Part shown: piece after piece, positions 54,090 to 62,922 of the stretch | Position numbering within the stretch: the stretch's first letter is position 1 | Layout of the letters: the number at the start of each line of letters is the position of its first letter | Assembly: GCA_013815685.1 (NCBI GenBank) | Contig: JACDFR010000004.1 | Location: 56,001-120,000, forward strand | From: Ramlibacter sp. | GTDB taxonomy: Bacteria; Pseudomonadota; Gammaproteobacteria; Burkholderiales; Burkholderiaceae_C | Length of the DNA stretch: 64,000 nucleotides | Reading direction: 5' to 3' | Position numbers and translations under genes: made by a program | The notes under the pieces: generated by a model | What the model saw: only the letters and a program-made list of their open reading frames with translations | Told to the model about the DNA's origin: nothing | Database searches by the model: none

Positions 54090-54490
54090 GGGCCAGCCAC
54101 ACCTGGACAGCTCCCCGCCGCCGATCAGCTCGCCGTTGACGAACACGACGAGCATGCCCTCTGTTCGGTGAAAACGGCGTTGCCGTCGGGCAGGACGAAG
54201 ACGTTGTGGCATTCCTAGCCCTTGGCCTACTCTTCCATGACGTAGGGGTCATTGACGGCGATGCACACCACCTGATCGACGCCGTTGTGCTTGAACGTGG
54301 GGGCGAGCTCGTTGAAGCGCGGCAGGTGGGTGCTGGAGCAAGTGGGCGTGAAAGCGCCCGCCAGCGAGAAGACGGCAACCGTGCGGCCCTTGAACAGCTT
54401 GTCCGAATCGGTGTCCATCCACTCGCCGTTTTCCCGGTAACGGAACTTGACCTGGGGAACCGGTTGGCCTTCCCGTGATGGCAGCGGCAT
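54090..54490 (-). pseudogene. Ruined peroxiredoxin-glutaredoxin hybrid gene
   Basis: From ATG 54490 the frame encodes 87 residues of a Prx5-type peroxiredoxin including the peroxidatic Cys in FTPTCSSTHLP, then stops at TAG where Trp is expected (EE-W-AKG) and again at TAG where Gln is expected (KG-Q-EC). Sequence resumes as CHNVFVLPDGNAVFTE, then jumps in another frame to VVFVNGELIGGGEL, a glutaredoxin-domain remnant. So two nonsense changes plus an internal deletion of the Prx end and most of the Grx domain are visible. No active product is expected. The lower boundary is approximate. Confidence 0.85.
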
Positions 54491-54505
54491 GGTGTGTCCT
54501 TGCGA

Positions 54506-54886
54506 TTACTTCTGGCCGGATTTCCAGTTCCCGTAGGCGTCGTCCATGCGCGAACGGCGGTTCGCCTCCGATCCGTCCGTCCCGGTTGGGCCCATGCCGC
54601 GCGCGTCGCCGCGCGCCGCCTGTTCGTTGCGGCTGTTGCCATCCGTGGTCCTGCGCGTGGCGGTCTTGACCTTCTGCGCGGCGTTGCGCGTGGCGTTGCC
54701 CGCGCGTTGCAAGCCACGCTTGGTTTTCGCGGCCAGGCTGTCGTTGGAGGCGGCCGGCTGGTTTTTTGTGGCGGCCGAGTGCTTTTGCGTGCCGGCTCCG
54801 GTGCGATTGGCGGAGTTGGTGCTGTTCTGTGCAAGTGCGGCGCCACAGGCGAATGAAACGATGACGGCCAAGGCTGCGATTTTCAT
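54506..54886 (-). CDS. Small secreted basic protein
   Basis: A 126-residue protein with a Sec signal peptide (MKIAALAVIVSFACGAALAQ, cleavage likely after ALA) and a Lys/Arg/Asn-rich, low-complexity mature part (KTKRGLQRAGNATRNAAQKV, then polar C-terminus). No family recognised. ATG 54886 with an AGGGGAA site. Presumably periplasmic. Confidence 0.72.
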   Translation of the reverse strand: MKIAALAVIVSFACGAALAQNSTNSANRTGAGTQKHSAATKNQPAASNDSLAAKTKRGLQRAGNATRNAAQKVKTATRRTTDGNSRNEQAARGDARGMGPTGTDGSEANRRSRMDDAYGNWKSGQK

Positions 54887-55035
54887 GGGGTTCCCCTTCA
54901 AAATGAATGTCCCATCACAACGCATGTGCCCGGCCGTCCGGTGTCGGACAGTCCCGAGACTGTGCGTAGGAGTCCGTTTTCGCCCGGCGGCGTTCCTGCG
55001 GCCCAGAACCGCCTGCGCCAAGCGTGCAGATAGCA

Positions 55036-57033
55036 TTACCTCGTGCGGCGCGGCGGGGCCAGGCGGCGGGACATGGGATCGCAGCCAGACCCCGCTTCTT
55101 CGAGTATTGCGGCCAGTGCGCCGAAATCGACGGGCTTCACGCAGTGGTGATGGAAACCCGCCGAGCGGGATCGCATCCGGTCCTGCTCATGGCCGTAGCC
55201 GGTTAGGGCGACGAAGGTCGCATCCTGCGTGCCGGGCAGGGCTTTCAGCCGCTTCGCCAGCTCGTAGCCATCGATGTCGGGCAGGCCGATGTCCAGGATG
55301 AATACCTCGGGCGGCCGGGCCCCCGCCTCGTCCAGCGCCTCGTGGGCGTCCGTGGCCAGTCGGACCATGTGCCCTTCGCTTTCGAGAAGCGCCGCCAGGG
55401 ACTCGCCTGCATCGACGTTGTCGTCCACGACCAGCACACTCATCCGTTTGGCCTCGACCTCCATCCTGTCCGTTTGGGGCGGTGTGCTTATATCCGGCCG
55501 GGATTGAGCGGCCAGGGGCAGCACGACCGTGAAGCTACTCCCCCGCCCGTTGCCTTCGCTGGAGCAGCGAACCGAGCCGCCGTGCAACTCGGCCAGGCTC
55601 TTGACGAGCGACAGGCCAAGCCCCAGGCCGCCTTGCGACCGGTCCGGGGTGCGATGGCCTTGCGTGAACAAGTCGAAAACGTGGGGCAGCAGTTCCGACT
55701 CCATGCCGATGCCGTTGTCCATCACCGAAATCTCGCAGCGGCCGGCATCCAGCCGCATGGACAGCGTGACCCGGCCGTTTCGCGGGGTGTATTTGGCGGC
55801 GTTGTTCAGCAGGTTGGAAACGATCTGGATCAGCCTTGTGCGGTCGCCCACGACGTTCGCGGCGACCGGCGCGATGTCGGTGACCAGTTCGTGACCCCGT
55901 TCCTCGAACAGGGGCCGCACCTGCTCGACGGCATTTTGCAGAACGGTATGGAGCTCCACCTCGTCCCGGCGTAGCTGGACGCGGCCGCGAGTCACACGCG
56001 ATACGTCCAGCAGGTCGTCCACCAGTGTCGTCATGTGCCTGACCTGGCGGGCGATGATCTCGCCGGCCCGGGCGATGCGGGCCGGATCGCCGGGTGACAG
56101 CTTCAGCAACTGTGCAGCCGTACTGATCGGCGCCAGCGGATTGCGCAGCTCATGAGCCAACATCGCCAGGAACTCGTCCTTACGGCGGTTGGCGGCCATC
56201 AACTCGTCCTGGGCGACCCGCTGCTCGTGGATGTCGGTACATGTGCCCATCCACCGGATGATCTCCCCGGCATCGTTTCGCACCGGCAGGGCGCGGCCCA
56301 GCACCCAGCGGTACTCGCCGGAGTGATGCCGCAAGCGGTATTGGATCTCATAGGGTTCACCCGTGCGCAGGCTGTGCCGCCATACCGACCCGGCGTGCGC
56401 CTGGTCCTGCGGATGGAATATGCCGTTCCATTTCTCGCCGTCGGTCGAGCCGGGGGGTGTGCCGGTGAAGTCGTACCACTGCTGGTTGTAGTAGTCGTGG
56501 CAGCCATCCGGCAATGTGGACCACACCATCTGGGGCATCGCGTTGGCGATGGTCTTGAACTTGGCCTCGCTTTCGCGCAAGGCCCGCTCGACTTCCTTGC
56601 GCTGGGTGACGTCGATGAGCACGCCCGACAGCTTCTGCGTGGGGCCGTCTTCACCGGCGATCATCTTGCCGCCGCTAACTACATACCGGGTGCTTCCGTC
56701 CGGGAGCCTGAGCCGGTACTCCACGTCCACCCGATCGCCTTGCGCGACCGCCCGCTCCACCAGGGGCAGCACCCATGCCGCATCGTCGGGGTGCATGCGC
56801 GCATAAACAGCCTCCGCAGTCAATCCCTCGCCGGCGCCGAACCCCAGGATTTCCCGGGCCCGCTGGTCCAGCATGACCTCGCCGCTGCGCACGATCAACT
56901 CGAATGTTCCAAGATGAGCCACCGAGATGGCTGCCTGCAGATGTGCGTCGCTGTCGCGCAGCAGGTCCAGCGTATCGGCGCGGTGCTCGTCAAGCGATGA
57001 CGGGTCGCGCGGGCTGGCGGGGTCTGGGTACAT
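55036..57033 (-). CDS. Hybrid sensor histidine kinase with C-terminal receiver domain
   Basis: A 665-residue soluble kinase. Two PAS/PAC domains (about residues 25-155 and 160-285, with LSGVLIDVTQRKEVE and WMGTCTDIHEQRVAQ), HisKA with phospho-acceptor His294 in MLAHELRNPLAP, HATPase motifs NLLNNAAKYTP, DNGIGME and GGLGLGLSLVK, and a receiver domain with phospho-acceptor Asp581 in FILDIGLPDIDG. No membrane helix, so it senses a cytoplasmic signal. Start ATG 57033 (MYPDPASPRDPS). No partner regulator is adjacent. Confidence 0.92.
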   Translation of the reverse strand: MYPDPASPRDPSSLDEHRADTLDLLRDSDAHLQAAISVAHLGTFELIVRSGEVMLDQRAREILGFGAGEGLTAEAVYARMHPDDAAWVLPLVERAVAQGDRVDVEYRLRLPDGSTRYVVSGGKMIAGEDGPTQKLSGVLIDVTQRKEVERALRESEAKFKTIANAMPQMVWSTLPDGCHDYYNQQWYDFTGTPPGSTDGEKWNGIFHPQDQAHAGSVWRHSLRTGEPYEIQYRLRHHSGEYRWVLGRALPVRNDAGEIIRWMGTCTDIHEQRVAQDELMAANRRKDEFLAMLAHELRNPLAPISTAAQLLKLSPGDPARIARAGEIIARQVRHMTTLVDDLLDVSRVTRGRVQLRRDEVELHTVLQNAVEQVRPLFEERGHELVTDIAPVAANVVGDRTRLIQIVSNLLNNAAKYTPRNGRVTLSMRLDAGRCEISVMDNGIGMESELLPHVFDLFTQGHRTPDRSQGGLGLGLSLVKSLAELHGGSVRCSSEGNGRGSSFTVVLPLAAQSRPDISTPPQTDRMEVEAKRMSVLVVDDNVDAGESLAALLESEGHMVRLATDAHEALDEAGARPPEVFILDIGLPDIDGYELAKRLKALPGTQDATFVALTGYGHEQDRMRSRSAGFHHHCVKPVDFGALAAILEEAGSGCDPMSRRLAPPRRTR

Positions 57034-57459
57034 TGAGTGGGCGCTGCGGCTAAGCGTGCTTGGGACAGGTTCTCGATGAAGAGGCCAATCTACTTGCTTG
57101 GCCCCGCGAGCGCTGTCAGTGCCGCAGTGCAGCATCTGTAGGCCCGCTCCTATCCGCCCGCGCGGGCGAGCCGGCAGAGCCAAATGGCAGTCGGCGAGGA
57201 TCCCGATTGCCGGTGAAACGGTCAAGGTGCAAGATGGGACAGGAGACAGCCGCGCCTCGGCCTTGCTCCAGCGCAGCCAGGCGTCCTGCAGCACGCGTCT
57301 TCGGCCTCGGCCCGGGTGCCCGGCATGCGAGGCGATGCCGAAAAGCCGCGGCCGCAACGCGGCGAAAACCGCCGGATCTTCCGGCCAGGGGTCGGAATTT
57401 GAGATGGGCCCAGTACGGTGACCAGGACAAGACGGGGCAGGCCGGGCGTTTGTGACACC
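57034..57459. other. Intergenic region, about 425 bp, no gene seen
   Basis: Lies between the hybrid kinase start and the stop of the AraC-type gene. Open frames here have the Arg/Pro-rich composition of non-coding high-GC sequence. A 14-bp perfect palindrome (cgcccgcgcgggcg, 57155-57168) is present but is all G/C and of uncertain meaning. The kinase promoter should be in this stretch. Confidence 0.5.
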
Positions 57460-58512
57460 TCAGCCTTGCGCCCCGCGCCGAAACTCCGCCGGGCTGGTCT
57501 GCGTCCAGTGGCGGAACGCGCGGATGAAGCTCTTCTCGTTGCCGAACCCCACCGCGGCCGCCACCTGCTTCACCGGCTTGCTGCTGCGGTAGAGCAAGTC
57601 CTTGGCGCGTTCGCAGCGCACCTCATCCTTGAGCTGCTGCAGCGACGCCCCTTCCTCCTTCAGCTGGCGGTGTAGCGTGCGCGCGGACATGTGCAGCAGG
57701 CCGGCGATGCCCTCGGCGCCGTGGCCCTGCTCCGGTCGCGCCAGCAGCGCCTGGCGCACCTGCGCCACCAGCAGCCGGTCGCGCCGGTACTGCAGCACGG
57801 TGAGGGGCAGCGCCCGTTGCAGCATCTGGCGCAGCGCCTTCTCGTCGCGCCGCAGCGGCAGCGCCAGGTAGCGGGCGTCGAACCTTATTTCCGCCCGCGC
57901 CGCGTTGAACTCGAGCTGGCCGCCCGGGAACATGTGGCGGTAGGCGTCGGCGTGCGGCGGGGCGGGAAAGGGAAAGCGCGCGCCCTGCAGCGGAATGCGC
58001 GAGTCGATGTACCAGCAGGCCAGGCCATGGATGTTGCGCAGCACATGCACCAGGCAGAATTCGCGGCCCGGCGCGCTGTGGCGGCCGAGGTCGCCTCGCT
58101 CATCGATGGCGATGGCGGCGCCGGCGGCGCTTTGCACCAGCTCGAGCTGGACGTCGTCCGTCAGCAGGCCGTGGTGCCGGCACCAGCGCTTGAGCGCGAC
58201 GCCCAGGTCGGGCGAGCTCAGCGATGCGCGCGCCAGCATGCCGTAGCTGCCCCAGGGCAGGCGGCGCGAAAACGCGCCCAGCCCCTCGTCGTCCAGCTCT
58301 TGCATGGCGGCACCGGACATCACTTCCATCTGATGGGCGGTGATCCGGCCATGGGCCTGCTGCAGCTGGTGTGGCGCGATCTGTGCCAGCTTCATCAGCT
58401 CGGCCGGGTTCTGCCCCTGGCGTTCGTAGGCGGCTGCCATGACTCTGGCAAACGCCATCGGTGTGGCCGCCGCAGGCGGGCTCGGGGCGGGTCGGGCAGA
58501 ACGGCTCGGCAT
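57460..58512 (-). CDS. AraC-family transcriptional regulator
   Basis: A 350-residue regulator with an N-terminal arabinose-binding-type domain ([29 protein letters not shown]) and a C-terminal AraC double HTH ([20 protein letters not shown], then [20 protein letters not shown]). It resembles the OruR/ArgR-like branch. It is divergent from liuB with 143 bp between starts, so it may control the liuBCD genes; this is positional inference. Confidence 0.88.
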   Translation of the reverse strand: MPSRSARPAPSPPAAATPMAFARVMAAAYERQGQNPAELMKLAQIAPHQLQQAHGRITAHQMEVMSGAAMQELDDEGLGAFSRRLPWGSYGMLARASLSSPDLGVALKRWCRHHGLLTDDVQLELVQSAAGAAIAIDERGDLGRHSAPGREFCLVHVLRNIHGLACWYIDSRIPLQGARFPFPAPPHADAYRHMFPGGQLEFNAARAEIRFDARYLALPLRRDEKALRQMLQRALPLTVLQYRRDRLLVAQVRQALLARPEQGHGAEGIAGLLHMSARTLHRQLKEEGASLQQLKDEVRCERAKDLLYRSSKPVKQVAAAVGFGNEKSFIRAFRHWTQTSPAEFRRGAQG

Positions 58513-58655
58513 CGGCCAAGTCTGCCGCAGCGTGGCACGATTTGCAACCTCGCTGGCAAACCGCGCGAAGCCTGGGCCGGCACCGGGGCGCTACGATGCC
58601 GGTGCGCCTTGCCTCCCCCGAAGGGGGAGGGGGCGAACACCGAGAGACCCAAGAG

Positions 58656-60263
58656 ATGCCCGCCCTGGAGACACAACTCAATCCCCGTTCGGCCGACTTC
58701 CAGGCCAATGCCGCGGCCATGCGGGCGCTGGTCGATGACTTGACCGCCCAGATCGCCAAGGCCGCGGCCGGCGGCGGAGAGACGGCCCGCGCACGGCACC
58801 TGTCGCGCGGCAAGCTGCTGCCGCGCGACCGGGTGCAGATGCTGCTGGACCCCGGCACACCGTTCCTCGAACTGGCGCCGCTGGCAGCCCACGGCATGTA
58901 CAACGGCGATGCGCCCGGCGCCGGCGTGATCGCCGGCATCGGCCGCGTCAGCGGCGTCGATTGCGTGATCGTCTGCAACGACGCCACCGTCAAGGGCGGC
59001 ACGTATTACCCGATGACGGTCAAGAAGCACCTGCGCGCGCAAGAGGTGGCGCAGCAGAACCGCCTGCCCTGCATTTATCTCGTCGATTCGGGCGGCGCCA
59101 ACCTGCCCAACCAGGACGAGGTGTTCCCCGACCGCGACCATTTCGGCCGCATTTTCTACAACCAGGCCAACCTGAGCGCGCAGGGCATCGCCCAGATCGC
59201 GGTGGTGATGGGCTCGTGCACGGCGGGCGGCGCCTACGTGCCGGCGATGAGCGACGAGACCATCATCGTCAAGAACCAGGGCACGATTTTTCTGGGCGGG
59301 CCGCCCCTGGTGAAGGCGGCGATCGGCGAGATCGTGTCCGCCGAAGACCTGGGCGGCGGCGACGTGCACACGCGCCTTTCCGGCGTGGCCGACCACCTGG
59401 CCCAGAACGACATGCACGCGCTGGCGCTGGCGCGGCAGGCCGTGGCTGCCTTGAATCGCGGCAAGCAGCCGGCGGTGGAGCTGCGCGAGCCGCGCCCGCC
59501 CCGGTTCGACACCAGGGAGCTCTATGGCGTGGTGCCGACGGACACGCGCAAGCCCTACGACGTGCGCGAGATCATCGCCCGTATCGTCGACGGCTCCGAG
59601 TTCCACGAGTTCAAGCAGCGCTTCGGCATCACGCTGATCTGCGGCTTCGCCCACATCGAGGGCATGCCCGTCGGCATCATCGCCAACAACGGCATCCTGT
59701 TCAGCGAATCGGCCCAGAAGGGCGCCCACTTCATCGAGCTGTGCTGCCAGCGCAAGGTGCCGGTGGTGTTCCTGCAGAACATCACCGGCTTCATGGTGGG
59801 GCGCAAGTACGAGAGCGAAGGCATCGCCCGCCACGGCGCGAAGATGGTGACGGCCGTGGCCACGGCCACGGTGCCCAAATTCACCGTGATCATCGGCGGC
59901 AGCTTCGGCGCCGGCAATTACGGCATGTGCGGCCGCGCCTATTCGCCCCGGTTCCTCTGGATGTGGCCGAACGCGCGAATCTCCGTCATGGGCGGCGAGC
60001 AGGCGGCCAGCGTGCTGGCCACCGTCAAACGCGACGGCATCGAGGGCAAGGGCGGCCAGTGGAGCGCCCAGGAAGAGGCCGCCTTCAAGCAGCCGCTGCT
60101 GGACCAGTTCGCCCACCAGTCGCATCCTTATTTTTCCAGCGCGCGGCTGTGGGATGACGGTGTGATCGACCCGGCCGACACGCGCCGGGTGCTGGCACTG
60201 GGCTTGTCGGCGTCGCTGAACGCACCGATTCCCGAACCCAAGTTCGGCGTCTTCCGCATGTAA
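58656..60263 (+). CDS. liuB: Methylcrotonyl-CoA carboxylase, carboxyltransferase (beta) subunit
   Basis: A 535-residue carboxyltransferase acting on 3-methylcrotonyl-CoA in leucine breakdown. Blocks [36 protein letters not shown], and [19 protein letters not shown] match the MCC-beta family rather than propionyl- or geranyl-CoA carboxylases. ATG 58656 begins MPALETQLN; a 5' extension would run through a GC-rich repeat-like stretch (near 58610-58640). Partner alpha subunit is encoded at the window's end. Confidence 0.95.
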   Translation: MPALETQLNPRSADFQANAAAMRALVDDLTAQIAKAAAGGGETARARHLSRGKLLPRDRVQMLLDPGTPFLELAPLAAHGMYNGDAPGAGVIAGIGRVSGVDCVIVCNDATVKGGTYYPMTVKKHLRAQEVAQQNRLPCIYLVDSGGANLPNQDEVFPDRDHFGRIFYNQANLSAQGIAQIAVVMGSCTAGGAYVPAMSDETIIVKNQGTIFLGGPPLVKAAIGEIVSAEDLGGGDVHTRLSGVADHLAQNDMHALALARQAVAALNRGKQPAVELREPRPPRFDTRELYGVVPTDTRKPYDVREIIARIVDGSEFHEFKQRFGITLICGFAHIEGMPVGIIANNGILFSESAQKGAHFIELCCQRKVPVVFLQNITGFMVGRKYESEGIARHGAKMVTAVATATVPKFTVIIGGSFGAGNYGMCGRAYSPRFLWMWPNARISVMGGEQAASVLATVKRDGIEGKGGQWSAQEEAAFKQPLLDQFAHQSHPYFSSARLWDDGVIDPADTRRVLALGLSASLNAPIPEPKFGVFRM

Positions 60264-60270
60264 AAAATGA

Positions 60271-60342
60271 GCCCCCACGTTCACTTCGTTCTCTGCCCCC
60301 CGAGGGGGCCCATGCCTCCTAGAGGCGGCTCGTCGGAGGCAT
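60271..60342. repeat. GC-rich intergenic repeat
   Basis: Begins gcccccacgttcacttcg and contains ctctgccccccgaggggg, closely matching the element at 37440. It is followed by an inverted repeat (tgcctcc / ggaggca) spanning 60312-60342 that could fold into a hairpin. It separates liuB from the acyl-CoA dehydrogenase gene. Confidence 0.72.
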
Positions 60343-60348
60343 GACGCC

Positions 60349-61485
60349 ATGCAGGACTCGATCTACGCCAACCCCGACCACGAGTTGCTGCGCGACCAGG
60401 TCGCGCGCTTCATCGCGCGCGAGGTCGAACCCCACGCGCAAGCCTGGGAAGAGCAGGGCTGCGTGCCGCGCGACGTCCTGCGCCGCATGGGCCAGGCCGG
60501 CCTGCTCGGGCTGATGTACGAGAGCGCCTACGGCGGCGCCGAAGCCGACGCGCTCACCAACCTGGTGTTCGCCGAGGCACTGTCGCAGTCGACCTTCGCG
60601 GGCTTCATCATCACCGTGCTGGTCCACACCGACATGGCCAGCCCGCATCTGCACCATGCGGGCAGTCCGGCGCAAAAAGAGAAGTACCTGCGCCAGGTCG
60701 TGTCCGGTGAACTGGTCACGGCGGTGGGCATCACGGAGCCGGGCGCCGGCTCGGACGTGGCGGGCATCCGCACCAGCGCCAGGCGCGAGGGCGACGGGTG
60801 GGTGCTGAACGGCACCAAGATGTTCATCACCAACGGCGTGCACGCCGGCCTGTACGTCATCGCCGCCAAGACCGGCAGCGGCAAGCGCGACATGTCGATG
60901 TTCATCGTCGAGAAGAGCACGCCGGGTTTCTCGGTGGGGCGCGCGCTCAAGAAGACCGGGTGGCTCTCGTCCGACACCGCCGAGCTGATCCTCGACAACG
61001 TCCGCATCCCGGCGGCCAACCTGCTGGGCGAGGAGGGCAAGGGCTTCTACTCGGTGATGAAGAACTTCCAGACCGAACGCATCGCCCTGGCCGCCATGGC
61101 TGTCGGCCATTGCCAGCAGGCGCTCAAGCTCACGCTCGACCACGTGCGGCAGCGCCAGGCTTTCGGCGACGTGCTGTGGAGCCAGCAGACCATTCGCCAG
61201 CGGCTGTCCATGCTGGACGCCAGGACGCGTGCCGCGCGGCAATTCATGTATCACTGTGCCTGGCGCGTGACGCAGGGCCACGACATCGTGCAGGATGTGT
61301 CGATGCTGAAGGCGCTGACCGGCGAGCTCGTCAATGAAGTGGTGCAGACGTGCCAGCAATTCCACGGCGGCATGGGCTACATGCGCGAAACGCCGATCGA
61401 GCGGCTCTGGCGCGATGCGCGGGTGCTGGCGATCGGCGGCGGCGCTACCGAAGTGATGCTGGAAGAAGTGGCCAAGCGCTACTGA
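60349..61485 (+). CDS. Acyl-CoA dehydrogenase family protein in the liu locus
   Basis: A 378-residue FAD-dependent acyl-CoA dehydrogenase. FAD block [14 protein letters not shown], the acyl-binding FITNGVHAGLYV and the C-terminal FHGGMGYMRETPIERLWRDARV are clear. After this, IGGGATEVMLEE holds Glu where many members have the catalytic base. Similar genes occur beside MCC genes and may act on a branched acyl-CoA (for example citronellyl-CoA-like substrates); the substrate is not resolved. Confidence 0.9.
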   Translation: MQDSIYANPDHELLRDQVARFIAREVEPHAQAWEEQGCVPRDVLRRMGQAGLLGLMYESAYGGAEADALTNLVFAEALSQSTFAGFIITVLVHTDMASPHLHHAGSPAQKEKYLRQVVSGELVTAVGITEPGAGSDVAGIRTSARREGDGWVLNGTKMFITNGVHAGLYVIAAKTGSGKRDMSMFIVEKSTPGFSVGRALKKTGWLSSDTAELILDNVRIPAANLLGEEGKGFYSVMKNFQTERIALAAMAVGHCQQALKLTLDHVRQRQAFGDVLWSQQTIRQRLSMLDARTRAARQFMYHCAWRVTQGHDIVQDVSMLKALTGELVNEVVQTCQQFHGGMGYMRETPIERLWRDARVLAIGGGATEVMLEEVAKRY

Positions 61486-61497
61486 AAGAAAGGGCCC

Positions 61498-62277
61498 ATG
61501 AAACACCTTGAACTGCTTTTCGAATCGGGCGTGGCGACGGTGACGCTCAACCGTCCGGACGTGCGCAATGCCTTCAACGACGAGGTCATCACCGAGATGA
61601 CGGCGGTGTTCGCGGAACTGGGCGACCGGGAAGAAGTCCGCTGCATCGTGCTGGCCGGAAGCGGAACCGCCTTTTGCGCCGGCGCCGACTTGAACTGGAT
61701 GAAGCGGATGGCCGGGTACACCCGGGCCGAGAACCTGGCCGATGCCGAGGCACTGGCGCGGATGCTGCGCCTTATCTACGAGTGCCCCAAGCCCACCGTC
61801 GCCCGCGTCCACGGCGACGCCTATGCCGGCGGCACCGGACTCGTGGCTGCGTGCGACATCGCGGTGTCGTCGGACACGGCGAACTATTGCCTGAGCGAAG
61901 TCCGGCTGGGCCTGATCCCCGCCACCATCAGCCCCTACGTGATCCGGGCCATGGGCGCGCGGGCGGCGCACCGTTACTTCCTCACCGCCGAGCGCTTCAG
62001 CGCGGCCGAGGCGCTGCGGATCGGTTTCGTGCACGAGGTGGTGCCGGCCCAGGAGCTGGACGCCAAGGTGGGCGCCATCGCCCAGGCCGTGGTCCAGAAC
62101 GGTCCGGCAGCCGTGAAGGCGTGCAAGCAGCTGCTGCACGACGTGGCCAGCCGAAAGATCTCGGCAACGCTGGTTGGGATGACCGTGGAGGGCATCGCCG
62201 ACATACGGGTCAGCGACGAGGGCCGCGAGGGCGTGCAGTCGTTCCTGCAAAAACGCAAGCCCTCGTGGCTGCTGTAG
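61498..62277 (+). CDS. liuC: Enoyl-CoA hydratase family, probable methylglutaconyl-CoA hydratase
   Basis: A 259-residue crotonase-fold enzyme: LAGSGTAFCAGADLNWMKRM (first oxyanion strand), VHGDAYAGGTGLVAACDIAV (second) and SEVRLGLIPATISPYVI with the catalytic Glu. The WMKRM motif is typical of methylglutaconyl-CoA hydratases in leucine breakdown. Position between MCC beta and alpha genes supports LiuC. Starts 12 bp after the dehydrogenase gene. Confidence 0.92.
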   Translation: MKHLELLFESGVATVTLNRPDVRNAFNDEVITEMTAVFAELGDREEVRCIVLAGSGTAFCAGADLNWMKRMAGYTRAENLADAEALARMLRLIYECPKPTVARVHGDAYAGGTGLVAACDIAVSSDTANYCLSEVRLGLIPATISPYVIRAMGARAAHRYFLTAERFSAAEALRIGFVHEVVPAQELDAKVGAIAQAVVQNGPAAVKACKQLLHDVASRKISATLVGMTVEGIADIRVSDEGREGVQSFLQKRKPSWLL

Positions 62278-62286
62278 GGGCGCACC

Positions 62287-62922
62287 ATGGACGCCCTGCG
62301 TCACTTCGTCGATGCGCCCCAGGTGCTGGCACTCGCCGCGGCGCTGGGCTGGGCCAGCGGCATCCGCCTGTACGCGACCGTGCTGCTGGCCGGCGCGGCC
62401 GGCTACATGGGATTCATCGACCTGCCGCAGGGCCTGCAGGTATTGCAGCATCCGGGCGTGCTGGCGGCGAGCGGCTTCATGTGCTTCGTCGAATTCTTCG
62501 CCGACAAGATCCCGCTTGTGGATTCGCTGTGGGACACGGTCCACACGGTGATCCGCATCCCGGCGGGCGCGGCGCTGGCCGCGGGCGCCCTGGGCGCGGA
62601 CAGCCAGGCGATGGGCTGGGTGGCGGCGCTGTTGGGCGGCGGCCTCGCGGCCACCAGCCACACCGCCAAGATGACCACGCGCGCGGCGGTCAATACATCG
62701 CCCGAGCCGTTCTCCAACATCGCCGTCTCGCTGGTGGAGGACGGCCTGGTCGTCTTCATGCTGTGGCTGTCGGCCACTCACCCTGTCCTCTTCGCGATCG
62801 CGCTGGTCATGACACTGGTGCTGGCCGTGGTGCTGATGGTGGTGCTGATCAAGTTTTTGCGCGCGGTTTTTCGCAGGCTGGGTGAATTCTTCGCCGGCCG
62901 ACGCTCGCCTCAAGGAAGCTGA
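62287..62922 (+). CDS. DUF4126 membrane protein
   Basis: A 211-residue membrane protein with about five hydrophobic segments and Gly/Ala-rich blocks (LAAALGWASGIRLYATVLLA, FVEFFADKIPLVDSLWDTVH, ATSHTAKMTTRAAVNTSPEP) typical of the DUF4126 family. Function unknown. It sits inside the liu operon between liuC and liuD, with 9 bp and zero bp gaps, so it is co-expressed with leucine catabolism. Confidence 0.85.
   Translation: MDALRHFVDAPQVLALAAALGWASGIRLYATVLLAGAAGYMGFIDLPQGLQVLQHPGVLAASGFMCFVEFFADKIPLVDSLWDTVHTVIRIPAGAALAAGALGADSQAMGWVAALLGGGLAATSHTAKMTTRAAVNTSPEPFSNIAVSLVEDGLVVFMLWLSATHPVLFAIALVMTLVLAVVLMVVLIKFLRAVFRRLGEFFAGRRSPQGS

Noticed and set aside
57155..57168. GC-only palindrome upstream of the hybrid kinase as a regulatory site
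   Set aside because: Such palindromes are frequent by chance in this base composition; no second copy or spacing pattern supports it.
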